The notes below the pieces were generated by a model. That model was not told where the DNA came from. It saw nothing but the letters and a program-made list of their open reading frames with translations, and searched no databases. DNA of 64,000 nucleotides from Burkholderia mayonis (GTDB taxonomy: Bacteria > Pseudomonadota > Gammaproteobacteria > Burkholderiales > Burkholderiaceae): assembly GCF_001523745.2 (NCBI RefSeq), contig NZ_CP013386.1:1612001-1676000 (forward strand), in the 5' to 3' direction. Shown here in pieces: positions 1 to 10,973 of the stretch; within the stretch, counting starts at the first letter, position 1, and each line of letters opens with the position of its first letter. The position numbers and the translations under genes were made by a program.

Positions 1-1046
<1,046 letters not shown>

Positions 1047-1070
1047 TCGGCTTTGAAGTTTCGTGAGCAA

Positions 1071-1107
1071 AAAAGCCGTTCATGGAATCGTGAACGGCTT
1101 TTTTTCG
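1071..1107 (+). terminator. Rho-independent terminator after clpX
   Basis: A perfect 12-bp stem (1071-1082 with 1091-1102) encloses an 8-nt loop and runs into a T tract. It separates clpX from lon. Confidence 0.9.
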
Positions 1108-1180
1108 TTTATCTTGTGGGTAACTCTGACTCGAACCGCACGGTAACTTTTTTACTGAATATTTCCCACGCGCTGAAGGC

Positions 1181-1208
1181 TTGCAATCCGCTGTGCCGGC
1201 CTTACTTA
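1181..1208 (+). promoter_or_regulatory. Possible sigma-70-like promoter of lon
   Basis: TTGCAA (1181-1186) is followed after 16 nt by TACTTA (1203-1208), about 35 nt ahead of the lon start. Because lon is heat-shock controlled in other bacteria, a sigma-32 promoter was looked for in 1108-1241. No convincing match was found. Confidence 0.35.
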
Positions 1209-1241
1209 CCGAATAATTGATTCCACTCATGGGGAAATGAA

Positions 1242-3662
<2,421 letters not shown>

Positions 3663-3694
3663 GTGCGCGCAGGTAGTTCGCGCTTCGCTGACAA

Positions 3695-3727
3695 GCCCAC
3701 GGCCGCGAGGCCGTGGGCATTGTTTTT
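3695..3727 (+). terminator. Rho-independent terminator after lon
   Basis: A 10-bp G+C-rich stem (3695-3704 with 3709-3718), a GCGA tetraloop and a T-rich tail lie 32 nt after the lon stop. Confidence 0.88.
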
Positions 3728-3886
3728 GTACGCGACGGCAGGTTGCGCTCGCGAGCGAGTCTGCTAGCGGCGGACGCGTCTTGACGTTTTCGTTTCGGTT
3801 TCCTCTAATGGATGGGAGCGGCGCGCGGCGCTTTTTTCCTGCTTGCGCGCCGAGCGACGAACAACCCGACCGGCTACGGAGCGTGG

Positions 3887-4159
3887 ATGAACAAGACCGA
3901 ATTGATCGAACATATCGCAAGGCAGGCGGACCTGTCGAAGTCGGCGGCGGCGCGTGCCCTCGACGCGCTGCTCAGCGGCGTCACGAGCGCGCTGCAGCAG
4001 GGCGGCGCGGTGACGCTCGTCGGCTTCGGCACGTTCGAGGTCGGCAAGCGCGCTGCGCGCGTCGGCCGCGACCCGCGTACTGGCGAGGCGATCGAGATCC
4101 GCGCGGCGAACATGCCTAAATTTAGGGCTGGCAAAGCACTAAAGGATGCGCTAAACTGA
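3887..4159 (+). CDS. hupB: DNA-binding protein HU
   Basis: Histone-like nucleoid protein that bends DNA as a dimer. It has 90 residues, the standard HU length. The arm motif ([12 protein letters not shown]) is present, as is the family-ending [14 protein letters not shown]. The ATG at 3887 was chosen over an in-frame ATG at 3812 because it gives canonical HU length, begins with the expected MNKTELI, and has GGAG at 3878-3881. The HU gene after lon is a conserved neighbourhood, as with E. coli lon-hupB. Confidence 0.95.
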   Translation: MNKTELIEHIARQADLSKSAAARALDALLSGVTSALQQGGAVTLVGFGTFEVGKRAARVGRDPRTGEAIEIRAANMPKFRAGKALKDALN

Positions 4160-4171
4160 TGGGCTTGTTAT

Positions 4172-4199
4172 TTGAAGGGGCGATGCCCCGGTCTAGAAC
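4172..4199 (+). promoter_or_regulatory. Candidate promoter of tRNA-Val
   Basis: TTGAAG (4172-4177) and TAGAAC (4194-4199) are separated by 16 nt. They end 16 nt before the mature tRNA. Confidence 0.45.
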
Positions 4200-4215
4200 G
4201 GTGTGAATCCGGAGC

Positions 4216-4291
4216 GGGTGCTTAGCTCAGTTGGTAGAGCGGCGCCCTTACAAGGCGTAGGTCGGGAGTTCGAGCCTCTCAGCACCCACCA
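4216..4291 (+). tRNA. tRNA-Val (anticodon TAC)
   Basis: A full cloverleaf can be drawn by eye. The acceptor stem pairs GGGTGCT with AGCACCC, and the D arm has GCTC/GAGC. The anticodon stem GCGCC/GGCGT closes the loop CTTACAA, with anticodon TAC at 4249-4251. The T arm is GGGAG/CTCTC with TTCGAGC. Discriminator A and an encoded CCA are at 4288-4291. Length is 76 nt. Confidence 0.97.
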
Positions 4292-4347
4292 GTTCCGTTT
4301 CGCGACACGCGTTCGACGCAACCCGAAGAAGACTGCAGCAATGACTG

Positions 4348-4381
4348 AAACCCGCATGGCGATTGCCTTTGCGGGTTTTTT
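4348..4381 (+). terminator. Rho-independent terminator after tRNA-Val
   Basis: AAACCCGCA (4348-4356) pairs with TGCGGGTTT (4370-4378) across a 13-nt loop, followed by Ts. Confidence 0.8.
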
Positions 4382-4647
4382 GTTTTGCGGCGCCGTTGGA
4401 GAAACGCGGCTCGCTTGAAGGCGCCGCTCCCGGCCAGTCGCCGAATTACAGCGATGACGACGCCGGGGCGCGTATTGCGGCGCCACGCTGCGATCGTTTG
4501 GCGTCGTTCGGCTGGCCTCAAGATGCCATGGGTGCCGTGCCATGGGTGCAGCGTCGTCGGCTCGCATGTGCGGGCGGGCGCCGCGCACTCACGGCCCGCC
4601 GCGGCGCGGCTCGTGGCGCGCGAGGCCGGCGGCGATGCCGCACCACA

Positions 4648-4977
4648 TCACACGGACTGCTTCGTCCGATCCTGGCGCTTGTTCACCGCGTCGTCGAGCA
4701 TCCGCTCGGCATTCTTGAACGCGTCGCGCAACGCGACGTACACGTCCTCGTCGGATTCGCGATTGGACACGAGCTCGCGCCCCGGGATCGTCACGTCGAT
4801 GTGCACGTCGAACGGCTTGCCCCGGTGCTTGTGCTTGTCGTCGAGGATCACGCTGACCCGGCAGCGGATGATGTCGGCGCAATAGCGTTCGAGCTTGGCG
4901 GCGTGGCGGGCGACGGCCTCTTCGAGCGTGTCGGAGCGAGGCATGCCTTGAATCGAGATTTCGAGCGGTAATTTCAT
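4648..4977 (-). CDS. Short HPF/RaiA-type ribosome-associated (S30AE) protein
   Basis: A 109-residue protein of the hibernation-promoting factor/RaiA family. Members bind the 30S decoding region and stall or dimerise ribosomes in slow growth or anoxia. It shows the S30AE pattern: N-terminal beta strand (MKLPLEISIQG), helix with EEAVARHAAKLERY, strand RCRVSVILDD, then the basic KHKHRGKPFDVHIDV and a C-terminal helix. It lacks the dimerisation extension of long HPF. The ATG at 4977 fits the family start, and longer in-frame starts upstream lack family character. Its SD is weak. An FNR-like box 137-150 nt upstream suggests control by oxygen limitation rather than rpoN linkage. No sigma-54 gene is nearby. 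Confidence 0.85.
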   Translation of the reverse strand: MKLPLEISIQGMPRSDTLEEAVARHAAKLERYCADIIRCRVSVILDDKHKHRGKPFDVHIDVTIPGRELVSNRESDEDVYVALRDAFKNAERMLDDAVNKRQDRTKQSV

Positions 4978-5086
4978 TGTTGTACTCGGTGAAAAACGAA
5001 GTTGGTCGTGCGTATGCGTCGTCGACCACGGACGATGCGCGAAGCGGATTCGCGCGGCTCGGATCCTTGCGGGCGGCGACGCGTTC

Positions 5087-5127
5087 ATTGTTCGCCGTGG
5101 CCCGAATTGCGGCTTGACGTCGATCAA
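5087..5127 (-). promoter_or_regulatory. FNR/Anr-type box and -10 of the HPF-like gene
   Basis: TTGAC-GTCG-ATCAA lies at 5114-5127, one mismatch from the FNR consensus TTGAT-N4-ATCAA. On the minus strand AACAAT (5092-5087) starts 28.5 nt from the box centre. That is where a class II FNR-activated promoter with a -41.5 site would have its -10. The predicted transcript start is near 5079, about 100 nt before the ATG at 4977. Confidence 0.65.
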
Positions 5128-5298
5128 CGCTGGGCGATTGCGTTCGGACGGGCGCGAGGTGCATTCACGGCGCGCGTGCGCCGTGATGCGGCGGCGCATC
5201 TTGCGTGAGCGGGAAAGGTGCGACGCGCATGGTATGAACGCGAGCGTCGCACACCGCAGCGCTCGGTGCGCGAGCGCCCGATGCGCGGCATGGCTTCG

Positions 5299-5339
5299 TT
5301 GACTCAGGTCAACGTCGGCGCGGACACCTGCCATAGGCT
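5299..5339 (+). promoter_or_regulatory. FNR/Anr-type box and -10 of the zinc-ribbon gene
   Basis: The perfect dyad TTGAC-TCAG-GTCAA lies at 5299-5312. TAGGCT (5334-5339) starts 28.5 nt from the box centre, the same geometry as the box at 5114-5127. The predicted start is near 5346, about 39 nt before the ATG. Confidence 0.62.
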
Positions 5340-5384
5340 GAGGTTGTCGTTGCATTCGTTCGGTGTCATGCAAGGAGCGTCTCC

Positions 5385-5879
5385 ATGAACCATCGCACGC
5401 GGCCTTTCAAGGCAGGCAGTCACGAAGAGGTTTATCCCGGGCTCGCGCAAGATCCTTATGCGATGCGTCGCAAACTGCGCGAGCCGACGGTGTGCCCGAC
5501 CTGTGGCGCGGTCTTCAGCGCCGGGCGCTGGCAGTGGCTCGCGCGTCCCGACGACGCGCACGAGCATCAATGCGGCGCCTGTCAGCGTACCGCCGAGCGT
5601 CTGCCGGCCGGCTATCTCCATATCGACGGACCATTCGCCAACGAGCATCTGTCCGAGCTGCTCCAGTTGCTGCGCCATCACGAGGAGCGTACGCGCGAGG
5701 GGCACCCGATGCAGAGGATCATGTCGATCGACACCGACGACGGCGCGACGGTCGTGACCACCACCGACGTCCATCTGGCGCGCAATCTCGGCTCGGCGCT
5801 CAAGTCCGCATATCAGGGCTCGCTCGACCTGAAATACAGCCTCGACGAACAGCTCGTTCGCGCGTATTGGCGTCGATGA
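5385..5879 (+). CDS. Zinc-ribbon protein of unknown function
   Basis: A soluble 164-residue protein that I cannot name with confidence. Four cysteines in two pairs, C37-P-T-C40-G and C63-G-A-C66, form a treble-clef or zinc-ribbon-like metal site near the N-terminus. The first half looks like the zinc-ribbon segment of NMD3-like proteins. The second half (about 85-164) alternates strands and helices and includes DDGATVVTTTDVHLARNLG. There is no signal peptide or membrane span. The start is set by AAGGAG at 5371-5376. It is divergent from the HPF-like gene, and both appear to share FNR-type control. A job on ribosomes or RNA at low oxygen is inference. Confidence 0.8.
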   Translation: MNHRTRPFKAGSHEEVYPGLAQDPYAMRRKLREPTVCPTCGAVFSAGRWQWLARPDDAHEHQCGACQRTAERLPAGYLHIDGPFANEHLSELLQLLRHHEERTREGHPMQRIMSIDTDDGATVVTTTDVHLARNLGSALKSAYQGSLDLKYSLDEQLVRAYWRR

Positions 5880-6151
5880 GCGCCGCGCGCGAATGCGCAG
5901 GACGTCGAGCTGCGTTGACGCGCATCATTCGGCGGACCGGCCGCCCGCACACAGTCGTTTCGTGGCGAACGCATTTTCGTCATGCTGGCGACGCCGCGTG
6001 AACGCGCTTCGCATGGAGCGCCGTGCCTCGATTGTGGTTCCTCGGCCGTGCCGTGGCGCTCGACGCGCGGCGGGCTGGCCGGGACCATGCTCCGGCTGTC
6101 GTAGACAGGCCGCCACGAGACCGAAGATGAGGAAAATCAATCCCGAGCAAT

Positions 6152-6172
6152 ATCACCTGAATTTCAGGTGAT
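6152..6172. promoter_or_regulatory. 21-bp perfect palindrome, operator-like
   Basis: ATCACCTGAA-T-TTCAGGTGAT is a perfect 10-bp inverted repeat around one central base. It ends on the start codon of the broken gene that follows. The shape suits a dimeric repressor, but the regulator is not identifiable here. Confidence 0.6.
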
Positions 6173-6744
6173 GCTGGGCAGGCCGGCGAATAGTCCGCTC
6201 GGACCCGTGCTCGACGGATTCTTCCGAATGCATCGGCCGGCGCTCGCGGGTAGCGCGATCGACGAACGCGACAAGCAGCTGATCGCGATCGCGGCGCAAT
6301 GCGACGACTATATCGACGACTGTATTGGCTACTACGTGCACGAAGCGTTACATGCGGGCGCGTCCGATCGCGAGATTCTCGACGCCGCCGGCGTCGTGGT
6401 GATGATGGGCGGCGGGCCTGCCGTCGTCTACGCGTACCACGGACGAGGCGTTCGAGCAGTTCTCCGGGGCCGCGTCATCGGTGCCGCTCGATGCGGTGCT
6501 GGCCGGCACGGCGACCGTCGACGATCCCGCCCGGGCGGCGCGATTTTTCGCGCTCGTCTCGGCCGGGCGATTGTCGGCGTGCGGCGGCGGTCGGTTGGCG
6601 GTGCGACACGGTGCGATTCGCGCTTTGGCTTTCATGCCGGTTGCCGTTGCCGATGAGGCCGGCAACTCGCGCGTTTCACATCGTCGACGGAAGGCGGGGG
6701 CCGTGAGTGGCGATTGGCAATTCGTGAGGCGTGGTCCGTCGTAG
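6171..6744 (+). pseudogene. Carboxymuconolactone decarboxylase/AhpD-like gene, frameshifted
   Basis: The first 87 or so codons read as a carboxymuconolactone-decarboxylase-like (AhpD-type) protein, with DERDKQLIAIAAQC, YYVHEALHAGASDREIL and VVMMGGGPAVVYA. Two lesions are visible. First, the usual C-DD-C redox motif is split by an imperfect 12-bp tandem duplication (6303-6314 and 6315-6326, 10 of 12 identical), giving CDDYIDDC. Second, the family-like ending TDEAFEQF occurs only in the next frame, so a frameshift lies near 6430-6436. That frame stays open to 6744 but no longer looks like the family. Resequencing would separate decay from a base-call error. Confidence 0.65.
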
Positions 6745-6954
6745 ATCGTGCCCCGAATCGCAAGCGGCAAACAAATAAATTGCCGTTGCGCCCGAACGAC
6801 AGCTTCGGATACCATTGCAGATTGTCGCGCTGTCGCGGTAGCTGCTGGGTCCGGCCGAGTGCGCCGAGTGCGCGCCTTGCCCGCCCAGGGTTCGAGCGAG
6901 CCGGGCGCCTCGGCATGCGGTTCGGTGCCATTCCCCGCATGCAAGCAAGACCAA
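6500..6954. other. Low-information stretch before tRNA-Asp
   Basis: This stretch holds the non-homologous tail of the broken decarboxylase-like frame, then about 200 bases with no convincing gene, promoter or repeat. Confidence 0.5.
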
Positions 6955-7031
6955 GGAGCGGTAGTTCAGTCGGTTAGAATACCGGCCTGTCACGCCGGGG
7001 GTCGCGGGTTCGAGTCCCGTCCGCTCCGCCA
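6955..7031 (+). tRNA. tRNA-Asp (anticodon GTC)
   Basis: Acceptor GGAGCGG/CCGCTCC, D arm with AGTCGGTTAGAA, anticodon stem CCGGC/GCCGG around CTGTCAC with GTC at 6989-6991, and T arm GCGGG/CCCGT. Discriminator G and an encoded CCA are at 7028-7031. Length is 77 nt. Confidence 0.97.
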
Positions 7032-7039
7032 TCATCCCG

Positions 7040-7066
7040 AAAGGCGAACTCCGGTTCGCCTTTTTT
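7040..7066 (+). terminator. Rho-independent terminator after tRNA-Asp
   Basis: AAAGGCGAAC (7040-7049) pairs with GTTCGCCTTT (7054-7063) across TCCG and runs into Ts. Confidence 0.88.
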
Positions 7067-7117
7067 CTTGCCCGCTGTTGTAATATCGGGCGTTTTGTCC
7101 AGCTCACGCCGTCACGC

Positions 7118-9052
7118 ATGCTCGATTTCTTTCGCAATCACCAGCGCCTGATGATGTTCTTCCTGCTCCTGATCGTGCTGCCGGGGCTTGGGATCGTCGG
7201 CATTCAGGGTTTCCGTGGGTTCTTCGACGAAAGCGCGAACGTCGCGGCCGTCAACGGACACAAGATCACGCGTGCCGAGTTCGACGGCATGCTGCGCCAG
7301 CAGATCGACCAGGCGCGCCAGGCGCTCGGCGCGCAGTTCGACATGAAGGCGTTCGACACGCCGGAGCGCCGTCAGCAACTGCTCGACGGACTGATCCAGC
7401 AGCGCGCGCTCGCCGACGAGACGCAGCGCCTGCACCTGACCGCATCGGACGGCGCGGTGCGCCAGACGCTCCTCGGCGATCCTGTGATCTCGTCGCTGAA
7501 GAAGCCGGACGGTTCATTCGATGCCGAGCGCTACACGCAGATGCTCGCGATGCAAGGCATGACGCCCGATCAATACCAGGAGCGCGTGCGCTACAGCCTC
7601 GCGCTGCAGCAGATTCCGACGAGCATCGTGTCGAGCGCGTTCACGCCGAAGAGCGTCGCGCGCCGCCTGACCGAACTCGCCGAGCAGCAGCGTGAGGTGC
7701 AGCCGATGGTGCTGAAGTCGGCCGATTACGCGGCGAAGGTGCAGCCGACCGACGCGCAGATCTCCGCCTATTACGACGCGCACAAGCAAGCGTTCGCGAC
7801 GCGCGAGACGGCGACGATCCAGTACCTCGTCTACTCGCAGGCGACGGCCGCCGCGGCGGCGCAGCCGAGCGACGTCGACATCAAGAAGTACTACGACGAC
7901 AACATCGCGCACTACCGCACCGACGCGCAGGTGCGCGTGAGCCACATCTTCATCGCCGCGGCGAAGGACGCGAGCGCGGCCGACAAGGCGGCCGCGAAGG
8001 CGAAGGCTGAGCAGTTGCTCGCTGAAGTGAGGGCGCATCCGGACCAGTTCGCACAGATCGCCGAGAAGAACTCGCAGGATGCGCCGTCGGCCGCGAAGGG
8101 CGGCGACCTCGGCTTCATCACGCGCGGCTCGACCGCGGGCGGCACTGCGTTCGACGACGCCGCGTTCGCGCTGAAGAAGGATGAAATCAGCGGCGTCGTG
8201 CAAGGCGACTTCGGCTTCCACATCCTGAAGGCGACCGACGTGAAGCCGGCCGTCGTGAAGCCGCTCGCGGAGGTGAAGGATTCGATCGCCGCCGACCTGA
8301 AGCAGCAGTTCGCGGCGAAGGCGTTCGCCGACAACGCGGAAGGCTTCTCGTCGACCGTGTACGAGAAGGCGAAGAGTTTGCAGCCGGCCGCCGACAAGTA
8401 CAAGCTGACGGTCCAGACCGCGACGGTGTCGCCGCAGCCGAACCCGGCGCTGCCGCCCGACAGCCCGCTCAACAACGCGAAGTTCCTCGCGGCCGTGTTC
8501 GCCGTCGATTCGGTGAAGAACGGCAACAACACGCAGGCGATCGACGTCGGCAACAACACGCTGATTGCCGCGCACGTGACGAATCACCAGCCGTCGGTCG
8601 TGCCCGCGCTCGACGCGATCAAGGATCTGGTGCGCGCGAAGGTGGTCGCCGAAGAGGCGGCGCGCCTCGCGAAGCAGGACGGCGAAGCGAAGCTCGCGGA
8701 GTTGCGCAAGTCGAAGTCGACGGCGGGCTTCGCCGCGGCCGACAAGATCTCGCGCACGCAAGCGCACGGGCTGCCGCCCGCGGCGGTGAGCGCGATCTAC
8801 AAGGTCGATCCGAAGACGCTGCCTGCGTACGTCGGTGTCGATCTCGGCAGCGACGGCTATGCGATCTTCCGCGTGAATTCGGTCGCGGCCGCGGCGCCCG
8901 TCGACGATCAGCGCCTCGGAGCCGCTCAGCAGCAGCTCGCGCAGGTGTACGCGCAAAGCGAGACGGAGGCGTATCTCGCGTCGCTGCGCGCGCGCTCGAA
9001 GGTCAAGCTCTACGGCTCGGCCGCCGACATCGCGAAGGACGGCTCGAACTGA
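7118..9052 (+). CDS. ppiD: Membrane-anchored periplasmic peptidyl-prolyl isomerase PpiD
   Basis: A periplasmic folding factor near the Sec translocon, tethered by one N-terminal transmembrane segment (about residues 12-32, LMMFFLLLIVLPGLGIVG). It has 644 residues, close to E. coli PpiD (623). A SurA-like chaperone domain covers about residues 35-260. A parvulin domain (about 273-375) has VRVSHIFIAA, GGDLGFITRG and FGFHILKATD. A degenerate second half follows. The ATG at 7118 has no clear SD. A terminator follows the gene, so it is probably monocistronic after tRNA-Asp. Confidence 0.93.
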   Translation: MLDFFRNHQRLMMFFLLLIVLPGLGIVGIQGFRGFFDESANVAAVNGHKITRAEFDGMLRQQIDQARQALGAQFDMKAFDTPERRQQLLDGLIQQRALADETQRLHLTASDGAVRQTLLGDPVISSLKKPDGSFDAERYTQMLAMQGMTPDQYQERVRYSLALQQIPTSIVSSAFTPKSVARRLTELAEQQREVQPMVLKSADYAAKVQPTDAQISAYYDAHKQAFATRETATIQYLVYSQATAAAAAQPSDVDIKKYYDDNIAHYRTDAQVRVSHIFIAAAKDASAADKAAAKAKAEQLLAEVRAHPDQFAQIAEKNSQDAPSAAKGGDLGFITRGSTAGGTAFDDAAFALKKDEISGVVQGDFGFHILKATDVKPAVVKPLAEVKDSIAADLKQQFAAKAFADNAEGFSSTVYEKAKSLQPAADKYKLTVQTATVSPQPNPALPPDSPLNNAKFLAAVFAVDSVKNGNNTQAIDVGNNTLIAAHVTNHQPSVVPALDAIKDLVRAKVVAEEAARLAKQDGEAKLAELRKSKSTAGFAAADKISRTQAHGLPPAAVSAIYKVDPKTLPAYVGVDLGSDGYAIFRVNSVAAAAPVDDQRLGAAQQQLAQVYAQSETEAYLASLRARSKVKLYGSAADIAKDGSN

Positions 9053-9090
9053 CGACGAACGGTGTGCGCGAGCGCGCCGGTTCGATGAGG

Positions 9091-9122
9091 AAACAGCCCC
9101 GCCATCGCGCGGGGCTGTTTCA
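9091..9122. terminator. Terminator between convergent ppiD and esterase genes
   Basis: A 12-bp perfect stem (9091-9102 with 9109-9120) is flanked by A and T runs. It can serve ppiD and perhaps the convergent esterase gene. Confidence 0.8.
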
Positions 9123-9313
9123 TTTCTGCGAACTCGACAGTCTCGGGCGGCTCAGCGGGCGTTCGGGGCTCGATTCGTCGAGCGATGTCGGGCGCTATGG
9201 CCAGAGCAGCGGGCGAGGGCGGCGGCGCGATGCGAAGCCGCATCGGCGTGTCGGCGTGTCGTATCGGCCGGCGTGTCGGCGCTCGGCGCTCGGCGTCTCC
9301 GCGCATCAGCGTA

Positions 9314-9988
9314 TCAATGCGACGACGCGCGCAACAGCGGCTTGAGCGCCGGCCATACGTTGTCGAGCAACCGGCGCTGTGCGGCCTGTGTCGGATGGAT
9401 CTGGTCGGCCTGGAACATGTCGGGCTTGTTCTCGATGCCGGCGAGCAGGAACGGCACGAGCGGCACGCGCATCTCCTTCGAGAGCGCCGTGTAGACGCCG
9501 TGGAATTTCTGCGTGTAGTCGGGCCCGTAGTTCGGCGGCACGTACATGCCGACGAGCAGTACCTGCGCGCGCGCCTGCCGCGCCTGTGCGACGATCTCGC
9601 GCAGATTGCTTTCGGTCGCGGTGAGCGGCACGCCGCGCAGCGCGTCGTTCGCGCCGAGCTCGACGACGACGACGGCGGGCTTGAGCCGCGCGAGCACCGC
9701 AGGCAGCCGCGCGCGGCCGCCGCTCGTCGTGTCGCCGGAGATGCTTGCGTTTGCGACGCTATAATCGATCCGCTCGGCCGCGAGGCGTGTGCGCATCAGC
9801 GCAACCCAGCCCGTGTCGCGCGGCAGGCCGTACTCGGCCGACAGGCTGTCGCCGAGCACCACGATCACCGGCTTGCCGCCGTGAGCGTCCGTCAACGGCG
9901 CGGCATTCGTTGCGGCGGATGCCGGGCCGCCGAACGTCGCGATCACGGCGAGCGTTGCGCCGACCTTCCAGCGAAAAGTGCGTTTCAT
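9314..9988 (-). CDS. TesA-type arylesterase/thioesterase (GDSL family), periplasmic
   Basis: A 224-residue SGNH hydrolase resembling E. coli TesA (multifunctional acyl-CoA thioesterase I/lysophospholipase L1). A Sec signal peptide ends near AFGGPASA-A. Block I is VLGDSLSAEYGL with the nucleophilic Ser, block III is GANDALRG, and block V is DQIHPT with the catalytic Asp and His. The start at 9988 gives the best signal peptide; an in-frame ATG at 10012 is an alternative. Neither has a good SD. The gene is divergent from an ABC ATPase, as tesA-ybbA are in E. coli, but here the two ATGs overlap. Confidence 0.88.
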   Translation of the reverse strand: MKRTFRWKVGATLAVIATFGGPASAATNAAPLTDAHGGKPVIVVLGDSLSAEYGLPRDTGWVALMRTRLAAERIDYSVANASISGDTTSGGRARLPAVLARLKPAVVVVELGANDALRGVPLTATESNLREIVAQARQARAQVLLVGMYVPPNYGPDYTQKFHGVYTALSKEMRVPLVPFLLAGIENKPDMFQADQIHPTQAAQRRLLDNVWPALKPLLRASSH

Positions 9989-10703
9989 GCTCAAGATTAC
10001 CGATCCGATCATCGAAGTACGGAATGTGTGCAAGCGTGTCACCGATGCCGTCGGCGAACTGACGATTCTCGACGGCATCGACCTGACGGTCCGTGCGGGT
10101 AGCAGCGTCGCGATCGTCGGGGCGTCCGGATCGGGCAAATCGACGCTGCTCGGCCTGCTCGCCGGCTTGGACAGCGCGACCGAGGGCACGGTTCGCCTGT
10201 TCGGCCAGGATCTCGGCCAGCTCGACGAGGACGCACGCGCGGCGCTGCGCAACGGCACGGTCGGCTTCGTGTTCCAGTCGTTTCAACTGATGCCGCATCT
10301 GACCGCGCTCGAGAACGTGATGCTGCCGCTCGAGCTGCAGGGCGGTGTCGGCGCGCGCGAGACCGCGAAGCGCGCGCGCGCGTTGCTCGAGGAAGTGGGG
10401 CTCGGCGCGCGCACCGGCCACTATCCGAAGCTCTTGTCGGGCGGCGAGCAGCAGCGCGTCGCGCTCGCGCGCGCATTCGTCACGCGTCCGGCGCTGCTGT
10501 TCGCCGACGAGCCGACGGGCAGTCTCGACGCGGCGACGGGCCATGCGGTCATCGATCTGATGTTCGAGCTGAATCGCACGCACGGAGCGACGCTCGTGCT
10601 CGTCACGCACGATCCCGAACTCGCGCGCCGCTGCGGCACGACGGTCGTGCTCGAAGCGGGGCATTTGCACGGCGCGGATCACGTGCGGCACGAGGCGAGC
10701 TGA
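9987..10703 (+). CDS. ABC transporter ATP-binding protein, YbbA/LolD type
   Basis: A 238-residue ATPase with Walker A GASGSGKST, Q-loop FVFQSFQLMPHL, signature LSGGEQQRVALARAF, Walker B LLFADEPTG and H-loop VTHD. It belongs to the MacB/LolD/YbbA group, which act with FtsX-type permeases on lipoproteins, drugs or envelope lipids. In E. coli ybbA is followed by the permease gene ybbP, but here the next gene is convergent pgi, so no permease partner is adjacent. The start could be ATG 9987 or GTG 9978. Neither has a clear SD. Confidence 0.88.
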   Translation: MLKITDPIIEVRNVCKRVTDAVGELTILDGIDLTVRAGSSVAIVGASGSGKSTLLGLLAGLDSATEGTVRLFGQDLGQLDEDARAALRNGTVGFVFQSFQLMPHLTALENVMLPLELQGGVGARETAKRARALLEEVGLGARTGHYPKLLSGGEQQRVALARAFVTRPALLFADEPTGSLDAATGHAVIDLMFELNRTHGATLVLVTHDPELARRCGTTVVLEAGHLHGADHVRHEAS

Positions 10704-10973
10704 CGCGGGGAGCAGCGCAGGCTTGACGCCGGTGCGTCGGGCGGTCATCGGCCGGCGGTCGGCGAACTTGCCCGTCGCGGACCGATTCGGCGATGCTGCG
10801 GGCGCCTGTGCTGTGGGACGGCGTTCGGCTTGCGCGGCGCAGAGAAGCCGATGCTGTGAAACCGCAAGACCCTAAGACCGGCAGCCGGGCCGCTCGGAAT
10901 CGATGCATCGCGCGCACCGAGCGGCACGACGACGGCGCATCGCGGCCGCAGCGCCCGTCGCCGCGCGTCTTGC

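Noticed and set aside
1108..1241. Sigma-32 heat-shock promoter of lon
   Set aside because: No pair resembling CTTGAA and CCCCAT with correct spacing was found; only a moderate sigma-70-like pair is present.
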